64,000 nt of DNA from Chloroflexaceae bacterium (GTDB lineage: Bacteria; Chloroflexota; Chloroflexia; Chloroflexales; Chloroflexaceae). Below are positions 1 to 8,486 of the stretch, piece after piece. Location: the NCBI GenBank assembly GCA_028282325.1, contig JANQID010000077.1, forward strand, positions 124,001 to 188,000. Direction: 5' to 3'. The position numbers and the translations under genes are program-made. The first letter of the stretch is position 1. The number at the start of each line of letters is the position of its first letter. The notes beneath the pieces were generated by a model. The model made no database searches. It was not told the origin of the DNA and saw nothing but the letters and a program-made list of their open reading frames with translations.

Positions 1-1
1 A

Positions 2-1942
2 CCCACCGCTGCGCCCGCCGAACCAATTGTCCTGAACGTCGGCGCCAAGTGCGGCCCGAGCCCGCACGCGATGCCGCTGTTCATTGCGCTGGCCAACAGC
101 GACGGCGGCCAGTTTGAACACGGGCAGATCGAGTTTGTTCCCGTCACCGAGCCCTCGCAAATGGCGGCGTTGCTCGGCAACGCCCAAGTCGACGCGATGG
201 TCGGCTTCGTCGCCCAGACCGCCAACATCTTTCAGAAGGGCGGCGTCGATAATCTGCGCCTGATCAGCGTCCCGCTCTGGCGCGCCTTCTACGTCGTCGC
301 TACTGAGGATGTGGCAAGCTGGGCCGACCTGCAGGGCGAGCCCATCCTGATGCCCGATCCGCAGGGCGGCCCCTCGCAACTGGCCCGTACGGCGATGCAG
401 CAGGCCGGGTTCGACCCGGAAACCGATTTCGAGATCCAGAACATGCCAGCTTCGCAGATCATCCAGTTGATGATCGCTGGCCAGGCTCGTGCAGCAGTCG
501 TCTCGGAACCGTTCAGCACCATGCTGATCAACAAGTCGCGCCAGGAAGGCGCCGCGCCACTGCAGATCGCCCCGATCAGTCTGTACAATGTGTATACCGC
601 CGAGAGCGCCTGGCCGGACGATGCCCTCCCGATGGAAGGCTTCCTGGCATTGCAGGAGACGCTCGACGATCCGGAACGCCTGGCACTGCTGCAGGAGTTT
701 GAAGCTGCCTACTACGAGGCTGTCGATTTTATGCAGACCAATCCGGAAGAGGCTAGCCAGTTGGTCGTTGCGCAACTGGGCGAGTACTGCGACAGCAATA
801 TGCAGCCCCAGGCTCTGGCGGCGTCGATCAGCAGCGAGCGCATGCTCTTCAATCCGTATCCCGCCGCGGATCTGCAGCCCGACCTGAGCGCCTATATCGA
901 AACCATCACCGGCACAGCGATTGACGAAGCATTCTATGCCCCAGCTGAGGTATCGATCGCGCCCAGCGCTCCGTTTGCCGAGGCCGCCCCTGAGCCCGCT
1001 GCTACGGCGGAAGTGAACGCCGATCTGCCCACGCTGCAGATCGGCGCCAAATGTGGCCCGACTCCCCATGCGATGCCGCTGTTCACAATGATCGGCCAGA
1101 ACGGGATGGTCTTCGACGACTTCAATCTCGAATATGTTGCGGTGGCCGATTCCTCCCAGATGGCGGCGCTGCTGACCAATGCGCAGATCGATGTGATGCT
1201 GGGCCAGATCGTCCAGACCGCCCGCATGCAGGCAACGGCTGTACCCGACCTGCGCCTGTGGAGTACGTCGATGAGTCGGGGCTTCTACGTGATGGGAGCT
1301 GACGATGTAAGCAGTTGGGAAGACCTTGTCGGCAAACGCATCCTTATGCCTGGCCCTACCAGCGGCCCGACTAACCTCGCGGTCGCCTCGATCCGCACCG
1401 CCGGGCTTGACCCCGAAACCGATTTCAGCATCGAGTATATGCCTGCCTCACAGATCGTGCAGTTGATGGTTGCGGGCGAAGCCCCGGCCGCAGTCGTGGC
1501 TGAGCCCTTTGTGACGATGATCATCAACAAGTCGCGTCAGGAAGGCGACACACCGATCGATGTGGCCCCGATCGATCTCTACGCCCTGTACGAGTCGGAG
1601 CAATGGAACAGCGGTGAGTTGCCGCTCGATGGTATCCTGACGCTGCAAGGAGTATTGGACGACCCCGATACCCGTGCGGCATTCGAGGCGTTTGTGATCG
1701 AGTACAACGCAGCGATCGCCTTTATGCAGGAGAGTCCGGAAGAGGCAAGCAAACTGATTGCCGCGCAGCTTACCGAGCAGTGCGACAGTATGATGCAGGC
1801 CAAACCGATCCAGATAACCCTGGGGAGTGAGCGACTGGTCTATGCGCCGAAACCGGCGGTCGATCTGCTCCCAGATCTGGACACCTATATTGAACTGGTG
1901 TTGAACGACGAAGTGAACGATACGTTCTATGCCCAGCCCTGA
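2..1942 (+). CDS. Tandem-fused NMT1/TauA-like ABC substrate-binding protein, 5' partial
   Basis: The reading frame is open from base 2, so the N-terminus lies outside the window. The product has two homologous binding modules joined by an Ala/Pro/Glu-rich linker, the second starting near base 1016. Each module opens with a GAKCGPxPHAMPLF block, then QMAALLxNAQ, an ExxxxNMPASQI-like block (EYMPASQI in the second) and EPFxTMxINKSRQEG. This is the layout of the periplasmic NMT1/SsuA/TauA/ThiY class, which captures small organic substrates for an ABC importer. The last 14 bases overlap the permease gene and an ATPase gene follows, so the three form one operon. The Pro/Ala-rich stretch at the very start could be a linker after a lipoprotein signal or after another module. 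The substrate cannot be read from sequence. The conserved Cys and His in each module might contact a ligand or metal (inference). Confidence 0.85.
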   Translation, partial: PTAAPAEPIVLNVGAKCGPSPHAMPLFIALANSDGGQFEHGQIEFVPVTEPSQMAALLGNAQVDAMVGFVAQTANIFQKGGVDNLRLISVPLWRAFYVVATEDVASWADLQGEPILMPDPQGGPSQLARTAMQQAGFDPETDFEIQNMPASQIIQLMIAGQARAAVVSEPFSTMLINKSRQEGAAPLQIAPISLYNVYTAESAWPDDALPMEGFLALQETLDDPERLALLQEFEAAYYEAVDFMQTNPEEASQLVVAQLGEYCDSNMQPQALAASISSERMLFNPYPAADLQPDLSAYIETITGTAIDEAFYAPAEVSIAPSAPFAEAAPEPAATAEVNADLPTLQIGAKCGPTPHAMPLFTMIGQNGMVFDDFNLEYVAVADSSQMAALLTNAQIDVMLGQIVQTARMQATAVPDLRLWSTSMSRGFYVMGADDVSSWEDLVGKRILMPGPTSGPTNLAVASIRTAGLDPETDFSIEYMPASQIVQLMVAGEAPAAVVAEPFVTMIINKSRQEGDTPIDVAPIDLYALYESEQWNSGELPLDGILTLQGVLDDPDTRAAFEAFVIEYNAAIAFMQESPEEASKLIAAQLTEQCDSMMQAKPIQITLGSERLVYAPKPAVDLLPDLDTYIELVLNDEVNDTFYAQP

Positions 1943-2843
1943 TCTCGACAAGGTGCGCCTGGGGTTCATCCCTCAGGCGCGCCGGTTGTTCCTGGTACGC
2001 AACCCCTTGCGAACGGCGGCCTGGGGAACGACCCTGGCCTGGGTTATCTCGATTGGAACCCTCCTGCTGCTCTGGCATATGGCCGCTAGCTTCTATCCAT
2101 CCGCCATCTTGCCTGGCCCCAGCGAAACACTGGAAGCCTTGATCTGGCTCGTTGGGCGCGCGAGTTTCTATACACATCTTCGCCTGACAGCCGGACGAGG
2201 CGCGGCAGGATTTACCCTGGCGATGAGCATCGGTGCAACGTTGGGCTTTCTTATGGGCCGTTATCGACTTATCGCGTGGCTGCTCAATCCGCTGGTCGCA
2301 ATTAGCACTATGGTTCCACCGATTTTCTGGGTTGCGGTGATGATTATCTGGATGGGCCTCGGTTCTGGCCCGCCAGTTCTGGTGGTGACAATAACAGCCA
2401 CCCCACTGGTTGCAGTGAATGTCGCGCAAGGTATGCGCAGCATTCCGCCCCGCCTGCTGGAGATGGCGAACATCTTCCGGGCGAGTTGGATGACGCGCCT
2501 GCGCGAGGTTTATCTGCCGGCGCTTAGCGGCCACCTGTTCGCCGCCGCCTTGATTGCGGTGCGGTTTGCCTGGCGCACGGTGATTATGGCCGAGTTTATC
2601 GGCAGCACGAATGGGCTGGGCAACCGCCTGGCCTGGGCCCGCCAGAATCTGGAAATGGATCTGGCGTTTGCTTATCTGCTGGTGATGGTGAGCATCGGTA
2701 TGACCCTGGAATACGGCATCCTGCGGCCAGCCAAACGCCGTCTGGTTTGGGAAGCCGATGCAGAAGACGGCGACGACACAGCAGAAGGAATCCGCAACCG
2801 CCACCCAGCCGCCGCCTTCCAAGCGGTATCCCAGCAACATTGA
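1929..2843 (+). CDS. ABC transporter permease, SsuC/TauC type
   Basis: This 304-residue inner-membrane permease has about six hydrophobic segments. The cytoplasmic coupling loop near residues 175-200 (EMANIFRASWMTRLREVYLP) is the EAA-type motif of binding-protein-dependent importers and docks on the ATPase. Its start overlaps the upstream binding-protein gene by 14 bases, indicating translational coupling. The C-terminal tail after about residue 270 is polar and low in complexity. A 141-bp palindromic repeat separates this gene from its ATPase, so the operon is interrupted by a non-coding element rather than tightly packed. The family is clear from the loop and the context; the substrate is unknown. 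Confidence 0.87.
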   Translation: MPSPDLDKVRLGFIPQARRLFLVRNPLRTAAWGTTLAWVISIGTLLLLWHMAASFYPSAILPGPSETLEALIWLVGRASFYTHLRLTAGRGAAGFTLAMSIGATLGFLMGRYRLIAWLLNPLVAISTMVPPIFWVAVMIIWMGLGSGPPVLVVTITATPLVAVNVAQGMRSIPPRLLEMANIFRASWMTRLREVYLPALSGHLFAAALIAVRFAWRTVIMAEFIGSTNGLGNRLAWARQNLEMDLAFAYLLVMVSIGMTLEYGILRPAKRRLVWEADAEDGDDTAEGIRNRHPAAAFQAVSQQH

Positions 2844-2860
2844 CGCCGGGAACTGGCAAT

Positions 2861-3001
2861 CTACCAAACGATGCTACCCATGCCGCATGTCACCCTGCAC
2901 GGCGCCGCTGGCAGCGTGCAGGGTCTCGGCGTTGGGGGAATCGGAGATTCTTCGCTGCGCTCAGAATGACACCATACGGTGTCTCCCATATTGTTTGGTA
3001 G
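2861..3001 (+). repeat. R1 palindromic element, copy 1 (141 bp)
   Basis: The element begins CTACCAAACG and ends TTTGGTAG, so its ends are inverted repeats. The interior carries a GTCACCCTG block and a TTCTTCGCTGCGCTCAGAAT block that also occur in the other R1 copies in this window. It lies between the permease and the ATPase of one importer and has no plausible coding frame. Its length is identical to the four array units at 44411-44974. It behaves like a miniature non-autonomous element and could fold into a long hairpin within the transcript. Confidence 0.85.
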
Positions 3002-3058
3002 CTTCCAGCCGTTTTGGACAACCTATACTTTGCCTCTCTGTGAGAACAGCCAAGAACT

Positions 3059-3826
3059 ATGCGGCTCATTGTCCAATTGCAACATGTAGCCAAGCAATTC
3101 GGCACGCTGCCGGTGATTGCCGATGTAAGCGTGACCCTGGTGGCAGGGGAGATCATTTCGCTGGTTGGACCGTCAGGATGCGGCAAATCAACGCTGCTGC
3201 GGATCATTGCCGGAGTCGAAACGGTCGGCGACGGACAAATGCAGCGCTATATTGCGCCGGAGCGGATCGGCTTCGTCTTTCAAGATGTGCGCCTGCTCCC
3301 TTGGCGCACGGCCTTGGAAAACATCACCTTTGTGCTGCGCGATCGAATCGCCGACAAGACACAGCGCTACGCCCGTGCTCAACGGGCGCTCCAGGGAGTC
3401 GGGTTGGCGGGCTTCGAGGGATATTTTCCACATCAGTTGAGCGGCGGGATGCAAAAGCGGGCAGCGATCGCTCGCGCATTAGCAATCGATGCCGAGTTAA
3501 TTTTGTTCGACGAGCCGTTTTCCGACCTGGATTTGCCCTTGCGCTTGCTGCTCATTCAGGAAATCCAACACGTCTTGAAGGATCGCGGGAAAACCGCCGT
3601 GTATGTGACGCACGACATCCGTGAAGCTCTGACCTTGAGCGACCGGGTGTATGTCCTTTCTGCACGCCCGGCGTATGTCAAGGAGATCATCGATCTCCAC
3701 GAATTGCCCCGCCGGGAAAGCCGAACCGGCGCACTCACGCCGGAACTGCTGGCGATCGAAGCGCGCATCATCGCCGCGTTGCAGACCGAGACACGTGTAC
3801 AAGCGGACGAGAGTTCCATTCGATAA
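3059..3826 (+). CDS. ABC transporter ATP-binding protein, SsuB/TauB type
   Basis: This is the 255-residue cytoplasmic ATPase that energises the upstream binding protein and permease. It has Walker A (GPSGCGKSTLL, near residue 39), the signature LSGGMQKRAAIARAL, Walker B with LILFDEPFSDLD, and a switch histidine in VTHDIREAL. The DIREAL ending and overall length are typical of the nitrate/sulfonate/taurine ATPase group. The ATG at 3059 has only a weak ribosome site. A repeat element separates it from the permease, and a strong hairpin follows the stop, so it is the last gene of the operon. Confidence 0.92.
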   Translation: MRLIVQLQHVAKQFGTLPVIADVSVTLVAGEIISLVGPSGCGKSTLLRIIAGVETVGDGQMQRYIAPERIGFVFQDVRLLPWRTALENITFVLRDRIADKTQRYARAQRALQGVGLAGFEGYFPHQLSGGMQKRAAIARALAIDAELILFDEPFSDLDLPLRLLLIQEIQHVLKDRGKTAVYVTHDIREALTLSDRVYVLSARPAYVKEIIDLHELPRRESRTGALTPELLAIEARIIAALQTETRVQADESSIR

Positions 3827-3857
3827 TTTTTGTTTGCCACCCATATATGGCTGTTCT

Positions 3858-3902
3858 CACCACGAAGACCTGGCAGGATATTCCCGTCAGGTCTTCGTGG
3901 TG
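3858..3902. terminator. Strong hairpin between convergent genes
   Basis: Fifteen bases (CACCACGAAGACCTG) pair perfectly with CAGGTCTTCGTGGTG across a 15-base loop. It lies between the end of the ABC ATPase on the plus strand and the end of a minus-strand gene, where a bidirectional terminator is expected. No long T run follows on either strand, so it could act through Rho or mainly as an mRNA-stabilising 3' structure. Confidence 0.6.
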
Positions 3903-3973
3903 ATATGGAGCGATCTGGATCGATCTGCTGGTGCTGTTAGGCCACTGATACAAACCTACATTGACGGCGTCGC

Positions 3974-4372
3974 TCAATTGAGCGATGCCGTCAAGTTATA
4001 CTCCCATGTATGCGTATGCTTCAGATCACCCTGATTGACAGTTATGACAGATGAGGATTCCAGCGCCTGGACTGTCTGCTCGATCAGCGTCATCAGAACA
4101 TCCAGCGCTTGAGGACAAAGATATAAACCGTATCGCAACAGCCACAGCTGAGCCATATCCGCGCTATTCCACAGCAGCGTAACATAGGGCGTGGCCAGCG
4201 TGTCGCGATTCTCAGGGGCATAATGATGGAGTGTACGCGCAATCATCAGCAGTTCATCGGGGTGGAAGCTTAATACCAAGCGCTCCCAACGCAGATGTAG
4301 TGTACCGTGTTCACATTGGGCGATGACATGGCGATCATCGTAGGTTGCAATCGGGGTCATCTGGTAGCACAT
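3974..4372 (-). CDS. Unknown 132-aa protein downstream of flavodoxin
   Basis: I do not recognise this family. The start at 4372 is preferred over an in-frame ATG at 4393 because AGAGGAG lies just upstream of it, inside the longer version. The product is soluble-looking. An N-terminal part (CEHGTLHLRWERLVLSFHPD) looks like a short beta-rich region followed by a helix. A middle helical part is Leu/Tyr-rich, and the tail contains HTHTWEY. It lies 40 bases downstream of the flavodoxin gene on the same strand, so the two are probably co-transcribed. Scattered His and Cys residues fit a redox or metal context but do not prove one. Confidence 0.6.
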   Translation of the reverse strand: MCYQMTPIATYDDRHVIAQCEHGTLHLRWERLVLSFHPDELLMIARTLHHYAPENRDTLATPYVTLLWNSADMAQLWLLRYGLYLCPQALDVLMTLIEQTVQALESSSVITVNQGDLKHTHTWEYNLTASLN

Positions 4373-4412
4373 CGATGCTTCTCCTCTCTGCATCTCTGGT
4401 GCGACACACCGA

Positions 4413-4958
4413 TCAGACTACAACTGATTCGGCGTTGGTTATGACGCCAAACTCAATTGCAACCTGCTGAACCCACTGCTTGATCCGATCGGCCGTCAAC
4501 TCCGGGGTAACGTCATTGTCTAACGCCAACCCTAAAAAATGACCATCCTCAACCGCCTGCGACACCTCGAAATTGTACCCCTCCGTTGGCCAAAAACCAA
4601 CCAGTTCAGCGCCTCTTTCGCGTGCTTTACGCGCCAGGATTCCCATCGCATCCTGATAAGTATCTGGATAGCCGTTCTCGTCGCCCAGACCGAATAAGGC
4701 AACCTGTTTACCTTGCAAATCCAGGTCATCCATCTGCGATATTGCATCTTCCCAATCGGACTGCAACTCGCCGTCATTCCATGTAGGTATACCAAGAATC
4801 AGCCCGTCAAATGTGGTCATACCGCTGAGATCTTGCTTCATTACATCGATCAGCGTGACCATTCCCGGTTTCAGAGCATCAAATGCCTTCTGGATCTGTT
4901 CGGCAGCATCCTCGGTGTTGCCCGTGCTAGTTCCATAATAAAGCCCGATTGCCGTCAT
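4413..4958 (-). CDS. Long-chain flavodoxin
   Basis: Flavodoxins are small FMN electron carriers that replace ferredoxin, often under iron limitation, and feed electrons to nitrogenase or other reductases. This 181-residue protein has the FMN phosphate loop GTSTGNTE near residues 9-16, the 50s loop IPTWNDGELQSDW with its aromatic flavin-stacking residue, and the 90s loop FGLGDENGYPDTY. Its length and the inserted loop near residue 125 mark it as the long-chain type (NifF/IsiB-like). AGGAGG precedes the ATG at good spacing. It heads a two-gene unit with the unknown gene downstream and sits in a cluster of Fe-S proteins and DtxR regulators, which suggests an iron-responsive role. Confidence 0.95.
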   Translation of the reverse strand: MTAIGLYYGTSTGNTEDAAEQIQKAFDALKPGMVTLIDVMKQDLSGMTTFDGLILGIPTWNDGELQSDWEDAISQMDDLDLQGKQVALFGLGDENGYPDTYQDAMGILARKARERGAELVGFWPTEGYNFEVSQAVEDGHFLGLALDNDVTPELTADRIKQWVQQVAIEFGVITNAESVVV

Positions 4959-5187
4959 ACGCTTCCTCCTTCAATACAAAATGTGAAGGCGCCTGATTCT
5001 TCAGGTAACGCGGCTACACCGCTTCATCGAAGGTTTCACCGCGCTACACTCTGAAGAACTTAAGGGGATCAAACATGAGCAAATACAAACCAAATATATT
5101 CTATATTACTCATGTCAAAAATAAGTATAAACTCATCATTCTATAGAGATCGAGGACAAAAGTCACATTCAGAGAAACGAATTTGTG

Positions 5188-6405
5188 CTAGTAGATAAAT
5201 TCTTCGATATTATAGGGGCTGACTTTCGGGCTATCGGTGCGTGTGGGCCGCAATGCCGTCTTGAACATCGCTGCCTGTCGCTGCATCTCATGACGATCCA
5301 GCGCACGCGCCCCAATGCGACGTAACTGCTGTGAGTACTGCTCTTCGCCCGATACCACTAGCGGCGACACATATACCAGATCGCCAGCGTCAAGTCCCAT
5401 CGCCTGGATCCGGGCAATAGATTGATCGGTATGTTGCACAGCAAAACGATCACCGCCTGCACCGGCCAGCAAGATTACCCCCACAGCGATACCGGCCTGC
5501 TTGATTGTTCGCACCGACTCGACGCAGGCTTGCGGCGAACCAGGTTTGTTCAGCAGTTCGAATAGCTCATCGTCGCCCGTTTCAAGTCCGATATAGATGC
5601 GCTTCATCTTATAGGCGCGCAGCTCGCGGTAGTCATCCAGCGTTTTGCGATCGGCGCCGAAGATGTCCAGGAAAGCGTAGATACCCTTTAAGATGTAATT
5701 ATCGCCAGATCTGGGGGCATCAATAGGAAATTCTTCATGTATCACCTGCAAAAGATCGAGCAGCCGCCGTTGCGGAATAACCAGAGCGTTCGCATCGCCC
5801 AGAAAGATCGACTTGCGCAACCCGATCGCCTGGCCCAGCAATTCCTTAATTTTGTGGATATGCAAGCGGAAATCGGTGGGGCATTTGACACGAAACTTGC
5901 GGTCGCGGTAGAAGGTGCAGAAGGTGCATTTGTTCCAGGAGCAGCCCTCGGCCATCTGAAGCACCACCGACAGATACTGATCCGGCGGCAAGATGCTAAC
6001 AGGCTTGTAGATATCGTGGAAAGCCGCTCGCTCCTGATACAGCCGTGCATAATCCCAATGCAAAATTGTGCGCAGATATGGCAAGAGATCAGCCTGATCA
6101 CTGTGTGCCACATGCTCGGAGATATGTGCAACGCGGGATTGTATTCTGTTAATGAAGGATTGCATCTCAGCATCTGACAGGCGATGGCATGCCTTGGCAG
6201 CCTCATTGGTTATCTGCTTGCGCAGAATGGTGCTATCCAGGCCACGCCGATAATTTGCGCCATTGAGAAATCCCGTCATAAAACGACCCGCCGGGTCAAA
6301 CGAGTAGTGTTGTTGTAAATTCTCTGAGATGGTTATGCGGTGGGGCTGGCGTTTGAAATAGACCTCGCCGATTCCAGGAACCGGCAAGTGACGTAGCCCA
6401 AACAT
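5188..6405 (-). CDS. Radical SAM protein with CX4CX2C cluster motif
   Basis: The 405-residue product contains EGCSWNKCTFCTFYRDRKFR near residues 155-175. This is a radical SAM 4Fe-4S site in which the first two cysteines are four rather than three residues apart. Downstream features are radical-SAM-like: IFLGDANAL (the GGE-equivalent strand), RIYIGLETGDDELFELLNKPG and AGIAVGVILLAGAGG. The first 140 residues are a separate helical domain of unknown role. AAGGA lies before the ATG. The gene stands alone between flavodoxin and a divergent ferredoxin, which could supply its electron. The substrate is not apparent, and I see no B12-binding domain. Confidence 0.88.
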   Translation of the reverse strand: MFGLRHLPVPGIGEVYFKRQPHRITISENLQQHYSFDPAGRFMTGFLNGANYRRGLDSTILRKQITNEAAKACHRLSDAEMQSFINRIQSRVAHISEHVAHSDQADLLPYLRTILHWDYARLYQERAAFHDIYKPVSILPPDQYLSVVLQMAEGCSWNKCTFCTFYRDRKFRVKCPTDFRLHIHKIKELLGQAIGLRKSIFLGDANALVIPQRRLLDLLQVIHEEFPIDAPRSGDNYILKGIYAFLDIFGADRKTLDDYRELRAYKMKRIYIGLETGDDELFELLNKPGSPQACVESVRTIKQAGIAVGVILLAGAGGDRFAVQHTDQSIARIQAMGLDAGDLVYVSPLVVSGEEQYSQQLRRIGARALDRHEMQRQAAMFKTALRPTRTDSPKVSPYNIEEFIY

Positions 6406-6456
6406 AGACGTGTCCTTCGTGGTGCATCAGTTCGTGCGATTGCAATAATGACGCTC

Positions 6457-6470
6457 TTCGGCATGCCGAA
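6457..6470. promoter_or_regulatory. 14-bp perfect palindrome between divergent genes
   Basis: TTCGGCATGCCGAA is a perfect inverted repeat in the 183-bp gap between the divergent radical SAM and ferredoxin genes. That is the right place for a shared operator. No promoter boxes could be assigned with confidence. Confidence 0.35.
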
Positions 6471-6588
6471 TTTGCAGCCTTCGCGTTGACGAAGCAGGTT
6501 GGGATCTGATACTCTCTAAATAGTAGTACGGAACTGGATTACTGCCCAATTATCTAGATGTATGCTGAATACAGAAAGGACTTAAGTC

Positions 6589-6792
6589 ATGCAGAAGTAC
6601 TGGATCGATCCCAAAGCCTGTGTTATGTGTGACGCCTGTCGTCCCGGTTGCCCACGCAACGCCATTAGCGCCCACGAGACCAACAGAACCTACGTGATTG
6701 ACGCCAACCTGTGCAACAACTGTCAGAACATGTCGTCAGTGCGCTGTGTCCCCCAATGCCCGGTGGATGCGATCAAAATGCCTGCGCAGTAA
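6589..6792 (+). CDS. 2[4Fe-4S] ferredoxin
   Basis: This 67-residue electron carrier has two cluster motifs. The first is [11 protein letters not shown] (CX2CX2CX3C). The second is [17 protein letters not shown], with six residues between the second and third cysteines instead of two. Extended second-site loops of this kind occur in the Allochromatium/FdxN-type ferredoxins often found with nitrogenase genes. GAAAGGA lies about ten bases before the ATG. The gene is divergent from the radical SAM gene and is followed by a bidirectional terminator-like hairpin. A low-potential donor role for the radical SAM protein or a nitrogenase is plausible but inferred. Confidence 0.93.
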   Translation: MQKYWIDPKACVMCDACRPGCPRNAISAHETNRTYVIDANLCNNCQNMSSVRCVPQCPVDAIKMPAQ

Positions 6793-6815
6793 GCGCCAGG
6801 CGCCGTTATCTTCCG

Positions 6816-6856
6816 ACATGGCTGCCCGATCAGACTCTCTGGTCAGGCAGCCATGT
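6816..6856. terminator. Bidirectional terminator between ferredoxin and DUF3793 gene
   Basis: ACATGGCTGCC pairs with GGCAGCCATGT, with a further partly paired interior (CGATCAG with CTGGTCAG). The hairpin follows the ferredoxin stop and overlaps the end of the convergent DUF3793 gene. TTATT follows on the plus strand. Placement between converging genes supports termination in both directions. Confidence 0.65.
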
Positions 6857-7490
6857 TATTGTCAGCGGGGTTATACGACTGATTGGCTGGCTGATAGAGT
6901 AAACGCAACGCGCGACGTGTAGCATCCTGGCAAGCATAGCTCATAGCCAGCGAAGGGGTTGGATCGCCATAGATGCGCCAGCCGCAGCAGCCAGTGCAGG
7001 TAAGGCTTTGCAAGCCCATATAGCCCAGGACATCTTTGACTGGATAGCCCAACGCCAACCCAATTTCGTGTGGAATTTCCCCCCGTTCGCGCCAACGCCG
7101 TCCGACTTCGGATACAAACGCATCTGGATCGATCATGCATCGATATCCCAGCGTGTTGCAAAGTATTTCGGGCGGCATTTCGCGCAGACGGGTTTCCACC
7201 AGCGCTGGGAGGTACAGTATCACTTTGATTGACACATCGTTCTGTTGCAAGATCTGGAGTTGCACGTCCCACTGCGCCGCCACGCCTTTGAGGCAAGATA
7301 GCTGCTGCATTAGCATCAAACCGAACTGGCCAGCGGACAACGTCAGCAATTCGCCCGCTTTCTGCTCGAAGAGGACACCTGCGGCCTGCACAAAAACCCA
7401 CTCCTCAAATGGCGCATAGTGCGAGGTACAGGAAATATTCTGCATTCGCCACTCGTGAAATCGGATCGTGGACAACCGGCGTTGCTCCAT
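6843..7490 (-). CDS. DUF3793 family protein
   Basis: Recognition rests on the C-terminal block EIPHEIGLALGYPVKDVLGYMG followed by TCTGCCGWRIYGD, which matches the characteristic core of DUF3793. These are small proteins of anaerobes that often lie near flavodoxin and ferrous-iron genes; their function is unknown. The product is 215 residues from the ATG at 7490, which has AGAGGAG just upstream; a GTG at 7511 lies further up. The Cys-rich segment TCTGCC could bind metal or a cluster (inference). The gene directly follows a DtxR-family regulator on the same strand with an 18-base gap, so the two are probably co-transcribed and metal-controlled. Confidence 0.75.
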   Translation of the reverse strand: MEQRRLSTIRFHEWRMQNISCTSHYAPFEEWVFVQAAGVLFEQKAGELLTLSAGQFGLMLMQQLSCLKGVAAQWDVQLQILQQNDVSIKVILYLPALVETRLREMPPEILCNTLGYRCMIDPDAFVSEVGRRWRERGEIPHEIGLALGYPVKDVLGYMGLQSLTCTGCCGWRIYGDPTPSLAMSYACQDATRRALRLLYQPANQSYNPADNNMAA

Positions 7491-7507
7491 ATATGATTCT
7501 CCTCTAC

Positions 7508-8173
7508 TCACCCTCCTCTATGTACGATCAAGACGCCGACATCCGCCGCAAGCTTTCGAGAAAGCGCGACAGTCTGCTTGCCAATGGTCACAATTAATGG
7601 CCCATCGAAGGGAAGTATCTCCATCACAGTAATCTGAGCGCCTGGCAACAACCCAACAGTTTGCAGATAACTCAACCGCTCTGGTTCCAGCGCATCCAAA
7701 CGACATACCGTTGCGGTACAACCGGGCGGCGCATCTATCAAGCAGACAGCGGATTTATGTTCAATCGTGCCATCGCTGCGAGGAATAGGCTGTCCATATG
7801 GATCAACAATTGGGTAATCAAGCAGAACCTCCAACCGATCAGCCAACCGATCAGAGATGGCATGCTCCAAAAGGCATGCATCCTCGAAAGCCTCGCCCAT
7901 TTGATAGTCCATCATACGGATCAGTAAAGTGGCCGCCAATCGATTTTTCCGTAGGACCTGCATCGCAACCTGCCGACCTGTCTCAGTTAGCGTCACCCCC
8001 TCGCGCCATGGATGCGCCAGATAGCCTTGATCGGTCAGAACGCGCACTTTCTCAGATGCACTCGATAAGGCTACGCCCAACTGATCGGCAATCTCACGAA
8101 TAGTGGTCTCTGATTGTCGAGTAGTCAACCGATAAACTGTCACCAGATACATTTCGGTAGACTCGCTGAGCAT
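7508..8173 (-). CDS. DtxR/MntR-family metal-dependent regulator
   Basis: The 221-residue protein has an N-terminal winged helix (SESTEMYLVTVYRL through REGVTLTETGRQVAM) and a dimerisation/metal domain with EAFEDACLLEHAISDRL, the usual position of the Fe/Mn ligands. The C-terminal part (LPGAQITVMEILPFDGPLIVTIGKQTVALSRKLA) is an SH3-like FeoA-type domain. The start at 8173 is chosen because GAGGA lies five bases before it; an in-frame ATG at 8191 has no such site. It is divergent from a second DtxR-family gene, with a DtxR-like palindrome between them, and probably co-transcribed with DUF3793. A role in repressing iron or manganese genes is the family expectation. Confidence 0.88.
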   Translation of the reverse strand: MLSESTEMYLVTVYRLTTRQSETTIREIADQLGVALSSASEKVRVLTDQGYLAHPWREGVTLTETGRQVAMQVLRKNRLAATLLIRMMDYQMGEAFEDACLLEHAISDRLADRLEVLLDYPIVDPYGQPIPRSDGTIEHKSAVCLIDAPPGCTATVCRLDALEPERLSYLQTVGLLPGAQITVMEILPFDGPLIVTIGKQTVALSRKLAADVGVLIVHRGG

Positions 8174-8339
8174 AGAGTCCTCACATAACATCGGTGTTCT
8201 TGTATGGACACAACACCGGCTATGGCGAGTCGATGATATATGAAGCCATCAACGAAAAGGTTCCTTTCAGTGAGCACAGTAGACAGGAGAACGCGTTGAC
8301 GGTAGAAAAGAAGATCACCGTAAAACGGAATAATATATG

Positions 8340-8465
8340 TATAGCAATCCTGTCCGGTTTGTGAATACCCAAAACCTGCCAAGTGCGGCGTAACAAGCTT
8401 CGTGAACGGACATAGCCATAGTTTGCTGCACCTGACAGGTTTCTATGTCGCGTATGATTACTATA
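8340..8465 (+). repeat. R2 element, copy a (126 bp)
   Basis: The element starts TATAGCAATCC and ends GATTACTATA, so its ends are imperfect inverted repeats. The interior blocks GTGCGGCGTAACAAGC and GCACCTGACAGG recur in the copies at 9742 and 38597. It has the same 126-bp length as copy b and is non-coding. Confidence 0.75.
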
Positions 8466-8486
8466 TTGATATTCTTTGGTAATATG

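Noticed and set aside
1770-2867. Long minus-strand frame opposite the first importer
   Set aside because: It is antisense to a well-supported binding protein and permease, is rich in His/Gln/Arg and has no motifs or ribosome site.
2758-3624. Plus-strand frame running from the permease through R1 into the ATPase
   Set aside because: It reads R1 and the ATPase gene in the wrong frame. The ATPase frame has all ABC motifs.
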